Part shown: positions 1 through 9,469 of the stretch, in pieces
Position numbering within the stretch: position 1 is the first letter of the stretch
How the letters are laid out: every line of letters begins with the position of its first letter
Source of the DNA: Muraenolepis orangiensis
Lineage: Eukaryota; Chordata; Actinopteri; Gadiformes; Muraenolepididae
Reading direction: 5' to 3'
Length of the DNA: 64,000 nt
Assembly (NCBI GenBank): GCA_027704905.1
Contig: CM051000.1
Coordinates: 10,297,842-10,361,841 of the forward strand
The notes under the pieces: model-generated
Told to the model about the DNA's origin: nothing
The model's database searches: none
Seen by the model: the letters and a program-made list of their open reading frames with translations, nothing else
Program-made: the position numbers and the translations under genes

Positions 1-150
1 GAGGACAGAATTGGTGTAATGTGGTGAAATTTTCTGGTCCTAGGTAGAGCTAGCAGTGGCGTTCTGCACAAGCTGGAGGCTTTTCATAGCAGAAATAAAG
101 AGAAAAGCAAATTACAGTAATCTAGTCTATAAACACGTGGATTCAGTCTG
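1..150 (-). pseudogene. L2-like LINE ORF2 C-terminal relic (copy A)
   Basis: Read on the minus strand this encodes the remains of the region after the reverse transcriptase in an L2/CR1-type LINE. A DYCN-like piece and a LQLVQNA-like piece are followed by RKFHHITPIL, as in fish L2 elements. It is cut by the window start, and stops and frameshifts show it is dead. It is the same relic as in copy B, where more of it is visible. Confidence 0.6.
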
Positions 151-190
151 TACCATGCAGTGGAAAATAACCATATAAGTGTGAGTGTTT

Positions 191-345
191 AAGATTCAAG
201 ATGTTTGTATTTTCCATTTGCAACAAGTACAATGGAATGCTTACTCCCCGTTCCCTCCCGCAGTATGAATTTGCTACAACAATACTAAACTAAACTATAC
301 AAAACTATACTATGCTAAACGATACTGTACTGTAAACAACACTAT
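191..345 (-). mobile_element. LINE 3'-end fragment (GATTCAAGA tail family), copy A
   Basis: Starts with AAGATTCAAGATG and holds GTACAATGGAATGCTTACTC and CCCTCCCGCAGTAT. The same block occurs at 2917, 15814, 20393, 44495 and inverted at 27540. The reverse complement reads as a LINE 3' end with a tail of GAATCTT repeats, so it lies antisense. AT-rich ACTATACTA-type sequence follows. Confidence 0.6.
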
Positions 346-1493
346 ATACTGCCTCTGATAAGCTTTACTATATACTATAAAAACCTTAAAACAACAATGT
401 ACTATACTATACGGATTTATTTATTTTTGCTGTGTCAAACAACATACCGAGAATCAAGAACACCATACCCTCCATTGTTCCTGTGTGTCGCGTTGAAGAC
501 GACACGACCGTGGAAAATGTAGAAGTACCTTGCACCAAAAGTGAGTAGAGTTGTGTATAGTCGAGTTGAGCCGGTTACCATGTATTGGTAAAAAAACTGT
601 TACACATGACTCTTGGCCGTGTAGTATCAAAGAATTACATCACTGACGTCGTTTTGGTTTAAAACAATGGTTTAAAACTATAAAATGTGTTCTAATGCGT
701 ACAAAGGAAACCAGTTGTTTCAAGCTAACCCAAGCTAATGTGTTACCAGGGTGATGACATAATTGATCAGCACTACACGGACAAGAGACATGATTAGGTG
801 TAAGTGTGAGTTTGGTGCAAGTGGATAATTGGGTAGGTCTAAGCTGCTTCATTTCTTATGCATCAGGGTTGGCTTGTTCAGAATTTAGCTCCTACTTATT
901 TTTTCCATATTAGAATATTCATTTACCATGGTTATTGGTATTATATAGAATGGAAAATAGTATTCAACTGAATATACACATTTAGAAAATTAAATAAAGA
1001 AATAATATGTGAAAGCATCAGTGTGCTTGTAGTCAGGATTCGGACACTATAATTATGTTCGCTCATGTCAATAACTACAGTATATTACGGCATAACTCCG
1101 CAATTTGACATTTTTTGTAATCTTTATGTTACTTTTAATGGGACGGATCCATATAGTATATGTGCCAAAGTTGACTTTTTACACTGTAAAGTGTAAACTG
1201 TAAATTTACACTGTAAAGAAAGAAATGTCCAGCCCACCTAAGGGGTACAAGAGGCAAACATGTTCAACATGTTAAATAAGGCCTATATCCAAAGTTTCTA
1301 ACATTGTTGTCCATCGGGGTGGCAGGGCTGAGACAATTATAGCGCCCCTCCCTATGGGTCAAAGAGGCAAAAATGTACCAAACATTTTGTAGACATGCTT
1401 TACAGAGATGCATATATGCTTGACTAATTTGAAAATGTCTGACCAGTGACAAAGATGGCTGAGATTATAATACCAAACGCAAAAACAGTAGGT
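346..1493. other. Unassigned stretch inside the duplication (copy A)
   Basis: No gene or known element recognised. It contains AT-rich sequence and a short run of related blocks near 1178-1217 (ACACTGTAAAG repeated). The equivalent in copy B is 3072-4219. The short open frames at 640-852 and 1264-1452 have no recognisable domain and are probably chance frames. Confidence 0.5.
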
Positions 1494-1501
1494 ATGCACA
1501 G

Positions 1502-2164
1502 TAGTGATGGGAATTCCGGCTCTTTTGAGTGAGCCGGCTCATTTGGCTCGGCTCACCAAGAAGAGCCGGCTCTTTCGGCTCCCAAACGGCTCTTCTATTT
1601 TACCACATATACCTTTTGAAATATATATACATATACATATATATACATATACATGAAAGAGGTGGTGGTTCTTGATGTCCAGCAATCAGTGGTAAGGCAA
1701 ACTGCAGTAGCTTCCTTAACCCTGGCCTGCAGTGAAGCACATTCTCTATCATACAGTCTCGGAATGGTTTTTTGAGAGTGTTTTCCTGCTTGGAGGAACA
1801 TACATTGGATTGAGAGCCTGTGTGAAGCTTCGGAATCCCTTGTCCTCCACAATGGAAAATGGTTGGAAATCACTTGCAATCATTTTGGCCAATTCTTCAT
1901 CCACTATGTTCTGTCTAGCTGGGGTCATTCATTGCCTTTGCCATTGCCATTGATTGCATATAAATTGGCTTATTGAGGTCTGTGTAGCTGTTGGTTTTTG
2001 GGTACCTGATGCATGGGTGGTAGATCCTGTAGCTGCAGCAGCAACAGGTGGAGTAGACACACAGAAGCAGAAGCAGGCAGTCTGACCTGCCTTTTTTCTT
2101 CCAACTGAACTGTTGGATGCACAGTTCTCAAGTGCCTGTGGAGGCAGTGGCGTTGCGCAATATT
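1502..2164 (-). mobile_element. Truncated hAT element (copy A)
   Basis: Begins TAGTGATGGG directly after ATGCACAG (1494-1501), as in the complete copy at 4228. It contains the same transposase remnant (1646-2142, minus strand) and the first 22 bp of the nested MITE (2143-2164). The sequence then switches abruptly, so the far terminus and second target copy are missing. Confidence 0.85.
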
Positions 2165-2329
2165 ATAGCATCCATAAAAGCATCCATTACTGCTCCAGTG
2201 TGAGGACATCAGGCATTGTGTGAGTTTCCTTTTATTTAAAAAGAAAGAAGCTTTTGTTTGTTGAGGCTTCACTGCACACAACGCCTCGTTCAGCACCTGC
2301 ACCTGTAACCTTTTGGGGTACCAATTTCA
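2165..2329. other. Unassigned sequence after the breakpoint in copy A
   Basis: Follows the break within the nested MITE and has no match to copy B. It is open on the minus strand (1970-2302) in a frame that runs into the transposase remnant, but I recognise no domain in this part. Confidence 0.4.
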
Positions 2330-2875
2330 GTTTTATTTAATCAGATTCATTCATTCATCAAATGACGGTTACAGTCTCAAAGGGCTTCACAGGCCACATA
2401 TTTACAACACTCCCTTAATCCCCCTTTCTACCCCTCAAAGGGCAAGAAAAAAGTCCCTTATGACAAAAGAAAAAATCTTGAGAAGGAAGGCAGAGTGGGG
2501 GATCCCAGTGCAATGGGTGCCAGAAGTGACATACATAGTCATTTAAAACAAATCATTATAAATAATAAAATGGGAGCTTATATGTTGTGTCTATGGTGCT
2601 GGCTGGTGGGCAAGCTGGTAGCCTTCTTGTGGGGTTTCTGTGCATCCTGTCATGATCTCAGCAGTATTATAAGTAAGTAGTTGCACCTTAAAATCTGACC
2701 TCGCATTAACTGGAAGCCAGGGGAGCGAGGACAGAATTGGTGTAATGTGGTGAAATTTTCTGGTCCTAGGTAGAGCTAGCAGTGGCGTTCTGCACAAGCT
2801 GGAGGCTTTTCATAGCAGAAATAAAGAGAAAAGCAAATTACAGTAATCTAGTCTATAAACACGTGGATTCAGTCT
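2330..2875 (-). pseudogene. L2-like LINE relic: ORF2 C-terminus and 3' UTR
   Basis: Minus strand. From about 2875 down to 2690 is a decayed ORF2 C-terminus: DYCN, then a LQLVQNA-like segment, then the HITPIL and LPWLPVNAR pieces typical of fish L2-group LINEs. From 2690 to 2330 is a 3' UTR-like stretch with the fish-repeat pattern of GGGCAAGAAAAAAGTCCC around 2440, ending near a short ATTC-rich tail at 2343-2360. There is no reverse transcriptase core, so it is a 5'-truncated insertion. The copy A/copy B boundary at 2726/2727 falls inside its coding part without disturbing it. Assignment to L2 rather than another CR1-group clade is by motif only. Confidence 0.6.
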
Positions 2876-2916
2876 GTACCATGCAGTGGAAAATAACCAT
2901 ATAAGTGTGAGTGTTT

Positions 2917-3071
2917 AAGATTCAAGATGTTTGTATTTTCCATTTGCAACAAGTACAATGGAATGCTTACTCCCCGTTCCCTCCCGCAGTATGAATTTGC
3001 TACAACAATACTAAACTAAACTATACAAAACTATACTATGCTAAACGATACTGTACTGTAAACAACACTAT
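2917..3071 (-). mobile_element. LINE 3'-end fragment (GATTCAAGA tail family), copy B
   Basis: Duplicate of 191-345 created by the tandem duplication, not an independent insertion. Confidence 0.6.
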
Positions 3072-4219
3072 ATACTGCCTCTGATAAGCTTTACTATATA
3101 CTATAAAAACCTTAAAACAACAATGTACTATACTATACGGATTTATTTATTTTTGCTGTGTCAAACAACATACCGAGAATCAAGAACACCATACCCTCCA
3201 TTGTTCCTGTGTGTCGCGTTGAAGACGACACGACCGTGGAAAATGTAGAAGTACCTTGTACCAAAAGTGAGTAGAGTTGTGTATAGTCGAGTTGAGCCGG
3301 TTACCATGTATTGGTAAAAAAACTGTTACACATGACTCTTGGCCGTGTAGTATCAAAGAATTACATCACTGACGTCGTTTTGGTTTAAAACAATGGTTTA
3401 AAACTATAAAATGTGTTCTAATGCGTACAAAGGAAACCAGTTGTTTCAAGCTAACCCAAGCTAATGTGTTACCAGGGTGATGACATAATTGATCAGCACT
3501 ACACGGACAAGAGACATGATTAGGTGTAAGTGTGAGTTTGGTGCAAGTGGATAATTGGGTAGGTCTAAGCTGCTTCATTTCTTATGCATCAGGGTTGGCT
3601 TGTTCAGAATTTAGCTCCTACTTATTTTTTCCATATTAGAATATTCATTTACCATGGTTATTGGTATTATATAGAATGGAAAATAGTATTCAACTGAATA
3701 TACACATTTAGAAAATTAAATAAAGAAATAATATGTGAAAGCATCAGTGTGCTTGTAGTCAGGATTCGGACACTATAATTATGTTCGCTCATGTCAATAA
3801 CTACAGTATATTACGGCATAACTCCGCAATTTGACATTTTTTGTAATCTTTATGTTACTTTTAATGGGACGGATCCATATAGTATATGTGCCAAAGTTGA
3901 CTTTTTACACTGTAAAGTGTAAACTGTAAATTTACACTGTAAAGAAAGAAATGTCCAGCCCACCTAAGGGGTACAAGAGGCAAACATGTTCAACATGTTA
4001 AATAAGGCCTATATCCAAAGTTTCTAACATTGTTGTCCATCGGGGTGGCAGGGCTGAGACAATTATAGCGCCCCTCCCTATGGGTCAAAGAGGCAAAAAT
4101 GTACCAAACATTTTGTAGACATGCTTTACAGAGATGCATATATGCTTGACTAATTTGAAAATGTTTGACCAGTGACAAAGATGGCTGAGATTATAATACC
4201 AAACGCAAAAACAGTAGGT
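3072..4219. other. Unassigned stretch inside the duplication (copy B)
   Basis: Second copy of 346-1493; nothing recognised beyond that. Confidence 0.5.
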
Positions 4220-4371
4220 ATGCACAGTAGTGATGGGAATTCCGGCTCTTTTGAGTGAGCCGGCTCATTTGGCTCGGCTCACCAAGAAGAGCCGGCTCTT
4301 TCGGCTCCCAAACGGCTCTTCTATTTTACCACATATACCTTTTGAAATATATATACATATACATATATACA

Positions 4372-4868
4372 TATACATGAAAGAGGTGGTGGTTCTTGAT
4401 GTCCAGCAATCAGTGGTAAGGCAAACTGCAGTAGCTTCCTTAACCCTGGCCTGCAGTGAAGCACATTCTCTATCATACAGTCTCGGAATGGTTTTTTGAG
4501 AGTGTTTTCCTGCTTGGAGGAACATACATTGGATTGAGAGCCTGTGTGAAGCTTCAGAATCCCTTGTCCTCCACAATGGAAAATGGTTGGAAATCACTTG
4601 CAATCATTTTGGCCAATTCTTCATCCACTATGTTCTGTCTAGCTGGGGTCATTCATTGCCTTTGCCATTGCCATTGATTGCATATAAATTGGCTTATTGA
4701 GGTCTGTGTAGCTGTTGGTTTTTGGGTACCTGATGCATGGGTGGTAGATCCTGTAGCTGCAGCAGCAACAGGTGGAGTAGACACACAGAAGCAGAAGCAG
4801 GCAGTCTGACCTGCCTTTTTTCTTCCAACTGAACTGTTGGATGCACAGTTCTCAAGTGCCTGTGGAGG
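4372..4868 (-). pseudogene. hAT transposase, N-terminal fragment with BED-finger remnant
   Basis: Minus strand, reading from 4868 towards 4372. First comes the end of a BED-type zinc finger, HLRTVHPTVQLEE, then a linker rich in Ala/Thr. Next is a block typical of hAT transposases containing ASDFQPFSIVED and ALNPMYVPPSRKT, then TIPRLYD, and finally LTTDCWTSRTTTSF, which holds the first catalytic-region aspartate. The protein stops there: the rest of the RNase-H-like catalytic core and the dimerisation domain are gone and the terminus follows within about 150 bp. A one-base shift at a run of T (4492-4497) separates the two halves of the frame. The start of the BED finger is cut by the nested MITE at 4869. 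The same fragment exists in copy A at 1646-2142. A dead internal-deletion derivative is the only reading I consider likely. Confidence 0.85.
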
Positions 4869-5186
4869 CAGTGGCGTTGCGCAATATTTCGGGGCTCCCC
4901 CGCAGGTCGGACCATGGGGCCCCGCCCCCTCCCCTAAATCAATAATAGAGTGACATGGGATAGACATCGCGGCCACTTTTTTAAATGTTTATTTTTTCAG
5001 GCATCTTTTGTAAACAGTATAGGTCAGTAGGAACTCATGTGTACACTGTTGTACGGTGTTGTCGCGATCGTGAAGTCCAACGGGTTACGAAATCTAAGAG
5101 GATAGCCTACAGTGGGGGTGGGGGCCTCCTAAGCTCCGGGGCTCCCCCGCAACGCGGGGGCTGCGGGGGCCTCCGCTACGCCACTG
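4869..5186. mobile_element. Nested MITE (CAGTGGCG family), 318 bp
   Basis: Starts CAGTGGCGTTGCGCA and ends CTCCGCTACGCCACTG, giving inverted termini CAGTGGCGT-GCG. Flanked by perfect 8-bp repeats of TGTGGAGG (4861-4868 and 5187-5194), so it is a hAT-type MITE inserted into the larger hAT. The interior is GC-rich, repeats CGGGGCTCCCCCGC near both ends, and has no ORF with recognisable content. A second full copy is at 17548-17804. Confidence 0.9.
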
Positions 5187-5839
5187 TGTGGAGGTGGTTT
5201 GTGGACCCTGCTCTATATGAGAGCTTCATGTTTCAAATTCTGCATTCTGCCTTTGTGTTTGCACAATTGTTAAAATGCAGCCAAATGCTGCTTCTTTTCC
5301 TACTTTCACTCTAATCAATCTAATCTTATTTGCGCGACGCAAACTGACGTGTGAAGTGTCACCCCTCCCTCTGTTCAGCAATCAGCACTGAGCACACGCC
5401 GCCCCTCCCTCCTTATCTATCCTCACGTGATGCACAGCATGACATGCAGTCATGACAGTGACATCAGTCACTGCATGTACGCGGAGCACCCGTAAAAAAA
5501 TAAATAACGGCTCGTTCGCGGGTGCGAGCCGGCTCCCGTCGTTCACTAAAAAGAGCCGGCTCTTTGAGCCGGCTCGTTCGCGACCGACACATCACTAATG
5601 CACAGACACCTGTGAATACCTAAGAAAGATACTGCTTCACAGTGCCAATGGCAGCCAGATAAACAATTAAGGTAGACCCGTCTTCCAATTAAGACTTTAT
5701 TTGTCAAAATGTGTAGCCACACCCGACTTGTAAAAAGGATCAATGTTTAATTGGGACTCGGCTTATATTTGAAGGTTTGCGGTGTACTACCCACATTAAA
5801 ATGGCACTAAGCCAGTTGAAAAGCAGCAAAGTTCCCCTT

Positions 5840-6011
5840 AAGATGTAAACATAACATCCTTTAGGATGAAAACATTACATTGTTTAAGATGTAAACATAA
5901 CATCCTTTAAATTGTAAACATAACATCCTTTAAGATGTAAACATAACATCCTTTAAGATGTAAACATCCTTTAAATTGTAAACATAACATCCTTTACGAT
6001 GTAAACATAAC
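5840..6011. repeat. 23-bp minisatellite, left part
   Basis: About seven imperfect units of 23 bp beginning GATGTAAACATAACATCC and ending TTTAA. The array resumes at 12096 on the other side of the Ty3/gypsy element, so the element inserted into the array. Confidence 0.9.
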
Positions 6012-6438
6012 TGTTGTGATTCCAGCATCACACCACTCTCCTCTCCAGCCACGCTCCTCTGTGTCTCCGTAGTCACGTCAGCGCACCTGTTCCCTATTCC
6101 CAATCAGGCCCTCTATTTAGACTCCGCTCCCCTGTCACTCGTTGCCAGAACTTTGAGGTCACTTTGACTCTCTAGCCAATTCCTCCGTGATTCCCTTTGA
6201 AGACCCTGTTGCAAATCTCCTCCGTGATTCCCCGTGAAGACACTGTTGCAATACTCCTCCGTGATTCCCCGTGAAGACCCTGTTGCAATACTCCTCCGTG
6301 AAGACCCTGTTGCAATCTCCCGTGGATTCCTGGTATTTCCTCGTTGGACTATTTTGCTTGTTTGTTTCCTTGTTGGATTTTTCTACTTTGAGTTTTACCC
6401 TTGGATATTTTTGTGTTTGTTTTTGGACTTCAGCCTTC
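6012..6438 (+). repeat. 5' LTR of the Ty3/gypsy element
   Basis: Shares with 11724-12095 its first 25 or so bases, the GTAGTCACGTCAGCGCACCT block, GTTGCCAGAACTTT, CTCTAGCCAATTCCTCCGTG and the T-rich end up to ACTTCAGCCTTC. It is longer than the 3' LTR because of an internal tandem expansion (6181-6320). The exact 3' edge is uncertain; 6438 is the last base clearly shared. Confidence 0.8.
6181..6320 (+). repeat. Tandem expansion inside the 5' LTR
   Basis: About four units of 26-37 bp with the core CCGTGAAGACCCTGTTGCAA. The 3' LTR has only one unit at the same place, so the expansion happened after, or escaped, LTR copying. Confidence 0.85.
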
Positions 6439-6499
6439 TTCCCGCAGCAACCCGGTAGCAACCCGGTAGGAAGAGCAGAGGGGTCCGTTGTTCTAAAGA

Positions 6500-6832
6500 C
6501 CTAGTGGCGTTGATCCGGACCACGCAGCAGCAAGGAGTTGCATTCCATGATATGGTTGCTCGGCTGGAGAACGCGGTCAGTCGCGTGAACACTCCTTTGG
6601 ATCTGCACGAGCGAGAGGTTCTCGGCTGCTCGCCCTCTCCCCGCCTCCACGCCCGCTGTCGATCCCCTCGGCCCCTCCTATGGGAGAGATCTCTGCTCCG
6701 ACCGCCCATTCCCCTTCACTTCCCCTGACAGAACCCTTGTGGGCAAGCCCCAAACCATTTGAGGAATATTTTGATTTGTTTCGTGGCTTTTTGACCCACT
6801 GTGAGCTTTTTTTTTTCATCAGCCGAGTCATT
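6500..6832 (+). pseudogene. Ty3/gypsy gag, N-terminal remnant
   Basis: Two frames carry gag-like sequence. The first, from about 6504, has a short helical stretch (DMVARLENAVSRV). The second, from about 6720, has a PEPF-like pattern followed by FRGFLTHCELFF, resembling the start of the fish gypsy gag capsid region. The reading is broken by frameshifts and then interrupted at 6833 by an L2 LINE. The continuation appears at 9470. Assignment rests on position and a weak motif. Confidence 0.5.
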
Positions 6833-8960
6833 ATTTACATTTTACATTTAGGACATTTGGCAGACGCTTTTATCCAAAGCGACTTACAAGGAGTACATTT
6901 GTTGAAGTAGACAATAGCCTAACGCTGAGGTACGCAAACATAAAAATAAAGCAGTTCACAAGCATTCATATTAACAAGATGAATAACACAATTTCGTACT
7001 GCCAGGTCACCTGCTTAAGTAGCTGTGATAAGAGCGTGTTATCAACATTAAGGATATACACTTGCTAGAATATACAACATGCTAAGAGATATTAATGTCA
7101 GGACTTAAGCAAGTTAGGGGTTCACAAAGGAGAAGGAGGGTTAATGGAGAGTCCAGGTGGACTCTGAACAGGTGGGTCTTTTGCGGAAGCTGGCGAGGGA
7201 CTCTGCCATCCTGACATGTGACGGGAGTTCCACCACTGTGGAGCCAGAGCCGTGAAGAGCTGGGTCTTGGAAGAGCGATGCTTGGTTGTTTTCAGTGAAT
7301 GTCGAACAAGTTGCCTAGCAGAAGTTGAGCGGAGCGCTCTGGCTGGGATGTAGGGCTTGACCAACGTTTGGAGGTAGGTTGGGGCAGTTCCATTGACTAC
7401 CCTGAAGGTCAGTACCAGAGCCTTGAACTTGATGCGAGCATTTACCGGAAGCCAGTGGAGATCGCGGAAGAGAGGGGTCACGTGGGAGAATTTTGGTAGG
7501 TTGAATACCAGGCGTGCTGCTGCGTTCTGGATGCGTTGGAGGGGCTTGGTTGCAGAGGCGGGGAGTCCCGCCAGGAGAGAGTTGCAGTAGTCGAGGCAGG
7601 TGATGATGAGCGTTTGGACCAGGATCTGCGCCGCTTCACGTGTGAGGAAGGGCCGGATCCTGCGGATGTTGTAGAGGGCAATTCTGCAAGATCGGACCAC
7701 CGCGTTGACGTTGGCATTGCAGGACAGCTGGTCATCTAGCAGGTCTCTTGTTGACCTGGTTGAGGGGGAGACTTGGGTGTTCTCGATGGCGACCAATAGG
7801 TCTATCTGAGGGCAGTCTTTCCCCGGTATGAAGAGGAGCTCAGTCTTGTCAAGGTTGAGCTTCAGGTGGTTGGCGGCTGTCCATCTGCTGATCGGCCAGG
7901 CATTTAGAGATGCGTGTTGTGATTTGGGTTTCTGAGGGGGGAAAGGAGAGAAACAGTTGAGTGTCATCTGCATAGCAGTGATAGGAGAAGCCATGAGGTG
8001 TGATTACAGAGCCTAGAGATTTAGTGTAAAGAGAAAACAGAAGGGAATACTGAGCCTTGGGGGACTCCGGTGTCCAGGGTGCAGGGTCTGGACAGGGAAC
8101 CGTTCCATGTGACCTGATAAGTGCGATCTGCGAGGTAGGAGGTGAACCAGGATAACGCAGTTCCATCTATTCCAAGCTCGGCGAGAGTGGAGAGAAGGAT
8201 CTGGTGGTTCATTGTGTCGAACGCTGCAGACAGGTCGAGAAGGATCAGTACTGATGAGAAGGACGAGCTTCTGGCATCACAAAGAGACTCTGTCACTGCG
8301 AGCAATGCCGTCTCTGTGGAGTGCGCAGCCTTGAAGCCTGACTGGTGAGGGTCGAGTAGGTTGTTCTGGGAGAGATAGGATGAAAGTTGTGAGGAGACAG
8401 CACGTTCAAGGGTTTTGAATAGGAATGATAGGAGAGATACCGGTCTGTAGTTTTGGACATAAGTGGTGTCCAGGGATGGTTTCTTGAGGAGCGGCTTGAT
8501 TCTGGCAGTCTTGAAGGCCGCCAGAAACAGGCCTGCATCAAGGGAGGTGTTAATTAGGGAGGTAAGGAAGGGAAGGATATCGCCCGAGATGTCCTGGAGA
8601 AGAGAGGAAGGGATTGGGTCAAGGGGGCAGGTGGTAGGGTGGTTAGATGTCACAAGTTTGTTAACTTCATCAGGGGAGAGGGGGTTGAAACAGGTAAGGT
8701 TAGCGCGGTGGGAAAAGAGGGATGGAGGAAAGCGGTGGGGGTGAAGGAGGAGAGAGAAGTGGAGAGACTGGAGTGCGGCGTAGGCCAGAATGGTTTCAGT
8801 CTTCTTGACCGACGATTGGCAATTCCAGAGTCCCCCTTTCACCACAAGATCTTTGAAGGTAGAAATGGTAGGATAGAGGAGATTGGAAGGGTTCAATGGA
8901 ATCACGACACAAAGCAAGGGTAGGAGGACTAGATTTGACTAACTAGGACTAACTCCCTAG
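6833..8960 (-). mobile_element. L2-type LINE with internally deleted ORF2
   Basis: Minus-strand insertion into gag. Its 3' end is at the low coordinate: a TTTACATTT tail (6833-6855), then the reverse complement of the fish L2 end. The 3' UTR (about 6850-7140) is closely related to 41030-41338. The coding relic runs from 7141 up to about 8917, with a GDV-type leader trace further up. No clear target duplication seen. Confidence 0.85.
7141..8917 (-). pseudogene. L2 LINE ORF2: reverse transcriptase with deleted endonuclease
   Basis: Reads right to left. The N-terminal piece (TFKDLVVKGGLWNCQS, about 8850) is the start of an L2 ORF2, but it jumps almost at once from the residues just before the endonuclease to the reverse transcriptase region, so the apurinic endonuclease domain is missing. 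The RT follows with NYRPVSLLSF, LLDLSAAFDTMNH, TGVPQGSV, then after a frameshift near 8040 the catalytic YADDTQLFLSF (about 7955). After another frameshift near 7900 come LKLNLDKTELLFIPG, LDYCNSLLAGLP and HWLPVNARIKFKALVLTF. RT motifs including YADD are visible, but the frame breaks and the endonuclease loss make it non-functional. The missing endonuclease type is seen separately at 47760-48665. Confidence 0.85.
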
Positions 8961-9463
8961 ACAGACTCCTGTAGAACGACTCCTTGGTCTTTGTTCTGGG
9001 TCTTAGTTCCTGGGGCCGGACGCCAAATGCTGACGCTAAGAAACTACTTCTATGTTAATAGCCTATGCGATACCGGTAACTAGCTTTGAGAAAAGGTTCT
9101 ACAACCTTATCAACAGGAATTACTAAGAACAACAATACATCTTATGTCTACTTTCCCACAGCAGGATACTATGTTGCCTGCTTCAAGAACAAATTGTACA
9201 AGGGATCCTAGGTGGGTCCACTGCTTTTATGCAGGGTTAGGCTCCTCCCCGTCGCTAACTCAATTGACTATGGCTGAATGGGCGAAACTGGGTGATTATC
9301 CTAGCACAACAATAGGCCTGTACACCTCACTTACTATGTACAGGTAACTAGCTTTGAGAAAAAGGTTCTACAACCTTATCAACAAGAATAACTAAGAACA
9401 ACAATAAATCTTATGTCTACTTACCCACAGCAGAATACTATGTTGCCTGCTTCAAGAACAAAT
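8961..9463. other. Further insertion in gag carrying a direct repeat
   Basis: Lies between the L2 and the gag continuation and matches neither. It contains GGGGCCGGACGCCAAATGCTG near 9012-9032 and the direct repeat pair at 9075 and 9343. No coding content recognised. It could be part of another LTR element or a local duplication. Confidence 0.5.
9075..9200. repeat. Direct repeat, first copy (126 bp)
   Basis: Begins GGTAACTAGCTTTGAGAAAA and ends AACAAATTGTACA. It matches 9343-9469 with a handful of differences; 142 bp separates the two. Confidence 0.9.
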
Positions 9464-9469
9464 TGTACA
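9343..9469. repeat. Direct repeat, second copy (127 bp)
   Basis: Second copy of 9075-9200. It is preceded by TGTACA and ends in TGTACA, so 9338-9469 has TG...CA edges like a very small LTR, though no coding region goes with it. Gag resumes immediately after 9469. Confidence 0.85.

Larger units (their letters stand above)
1..2164. repeat. Copy A of a near-identical tandem duplication
   Basis: This stretch reappears at 2727-4888 with an offset of 2726 bp, falling to 2724 after a 2-bp change in an AT microsatellite near 1640. By eye I find only about three base differences (near 527, 1437 and 1831) plus that indel. Identity stops at 2164, inside a nested MITE. Because the match starts at base 1, the duplication may begin outside the window, so the unit length is not fixed. 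Confidence 0.95.
2727..4888. repeat. Copy B of the near-identical tandem duplication
   Basis: Second copy of 1-2164 in the same orientation. After 4888 it continues into the rest of the nested MITE and the hAT element, while copy A goes into unrelated sequence. Copy B therefore keeps the original arrangement of the hAT insertion, and copy A carries the rearranged end. Confidence 0.95.
4228..5597 (-). mobile_element. hAT transposon, internally deleted, with 8-bp target duplication
   Basis: The element starts TAGTGATGGG and ends CACATCACTA, short imperfect inverted repeats of the hAT type. It is flanked by perfect 8-bp copies of ATGCACAG at 4220-4227 and 5598-5605, the hallmark length for hAT insertion. 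Both ends carry several copies of the palindrome GAGCCGGCTC (around 4257, 4290, 5526, 5553 and 5567), likely transposase-binding sites. The interior encodes only the N-terminal part of a transposase on the minus strand. Removing the nested MITE and its duplication leaves about 1044 bp, far shorter than an autonomous hAT, so it was non-autonomous. Confidence 0.9.

Noticed and set aside
1970..2302. 110-codon minus-strand protein
   Set aside because: It is a shifted-frame reading through the hAT transposase linker, joined by the breakpoint at 2164 to unrelated sequence.
5840..6011. CRISPR-like array
   Set aside because: The 23-bp repeats abut each other with no spacers, the same is true of the other tandem arrays here, and the DNA is vertebrate.
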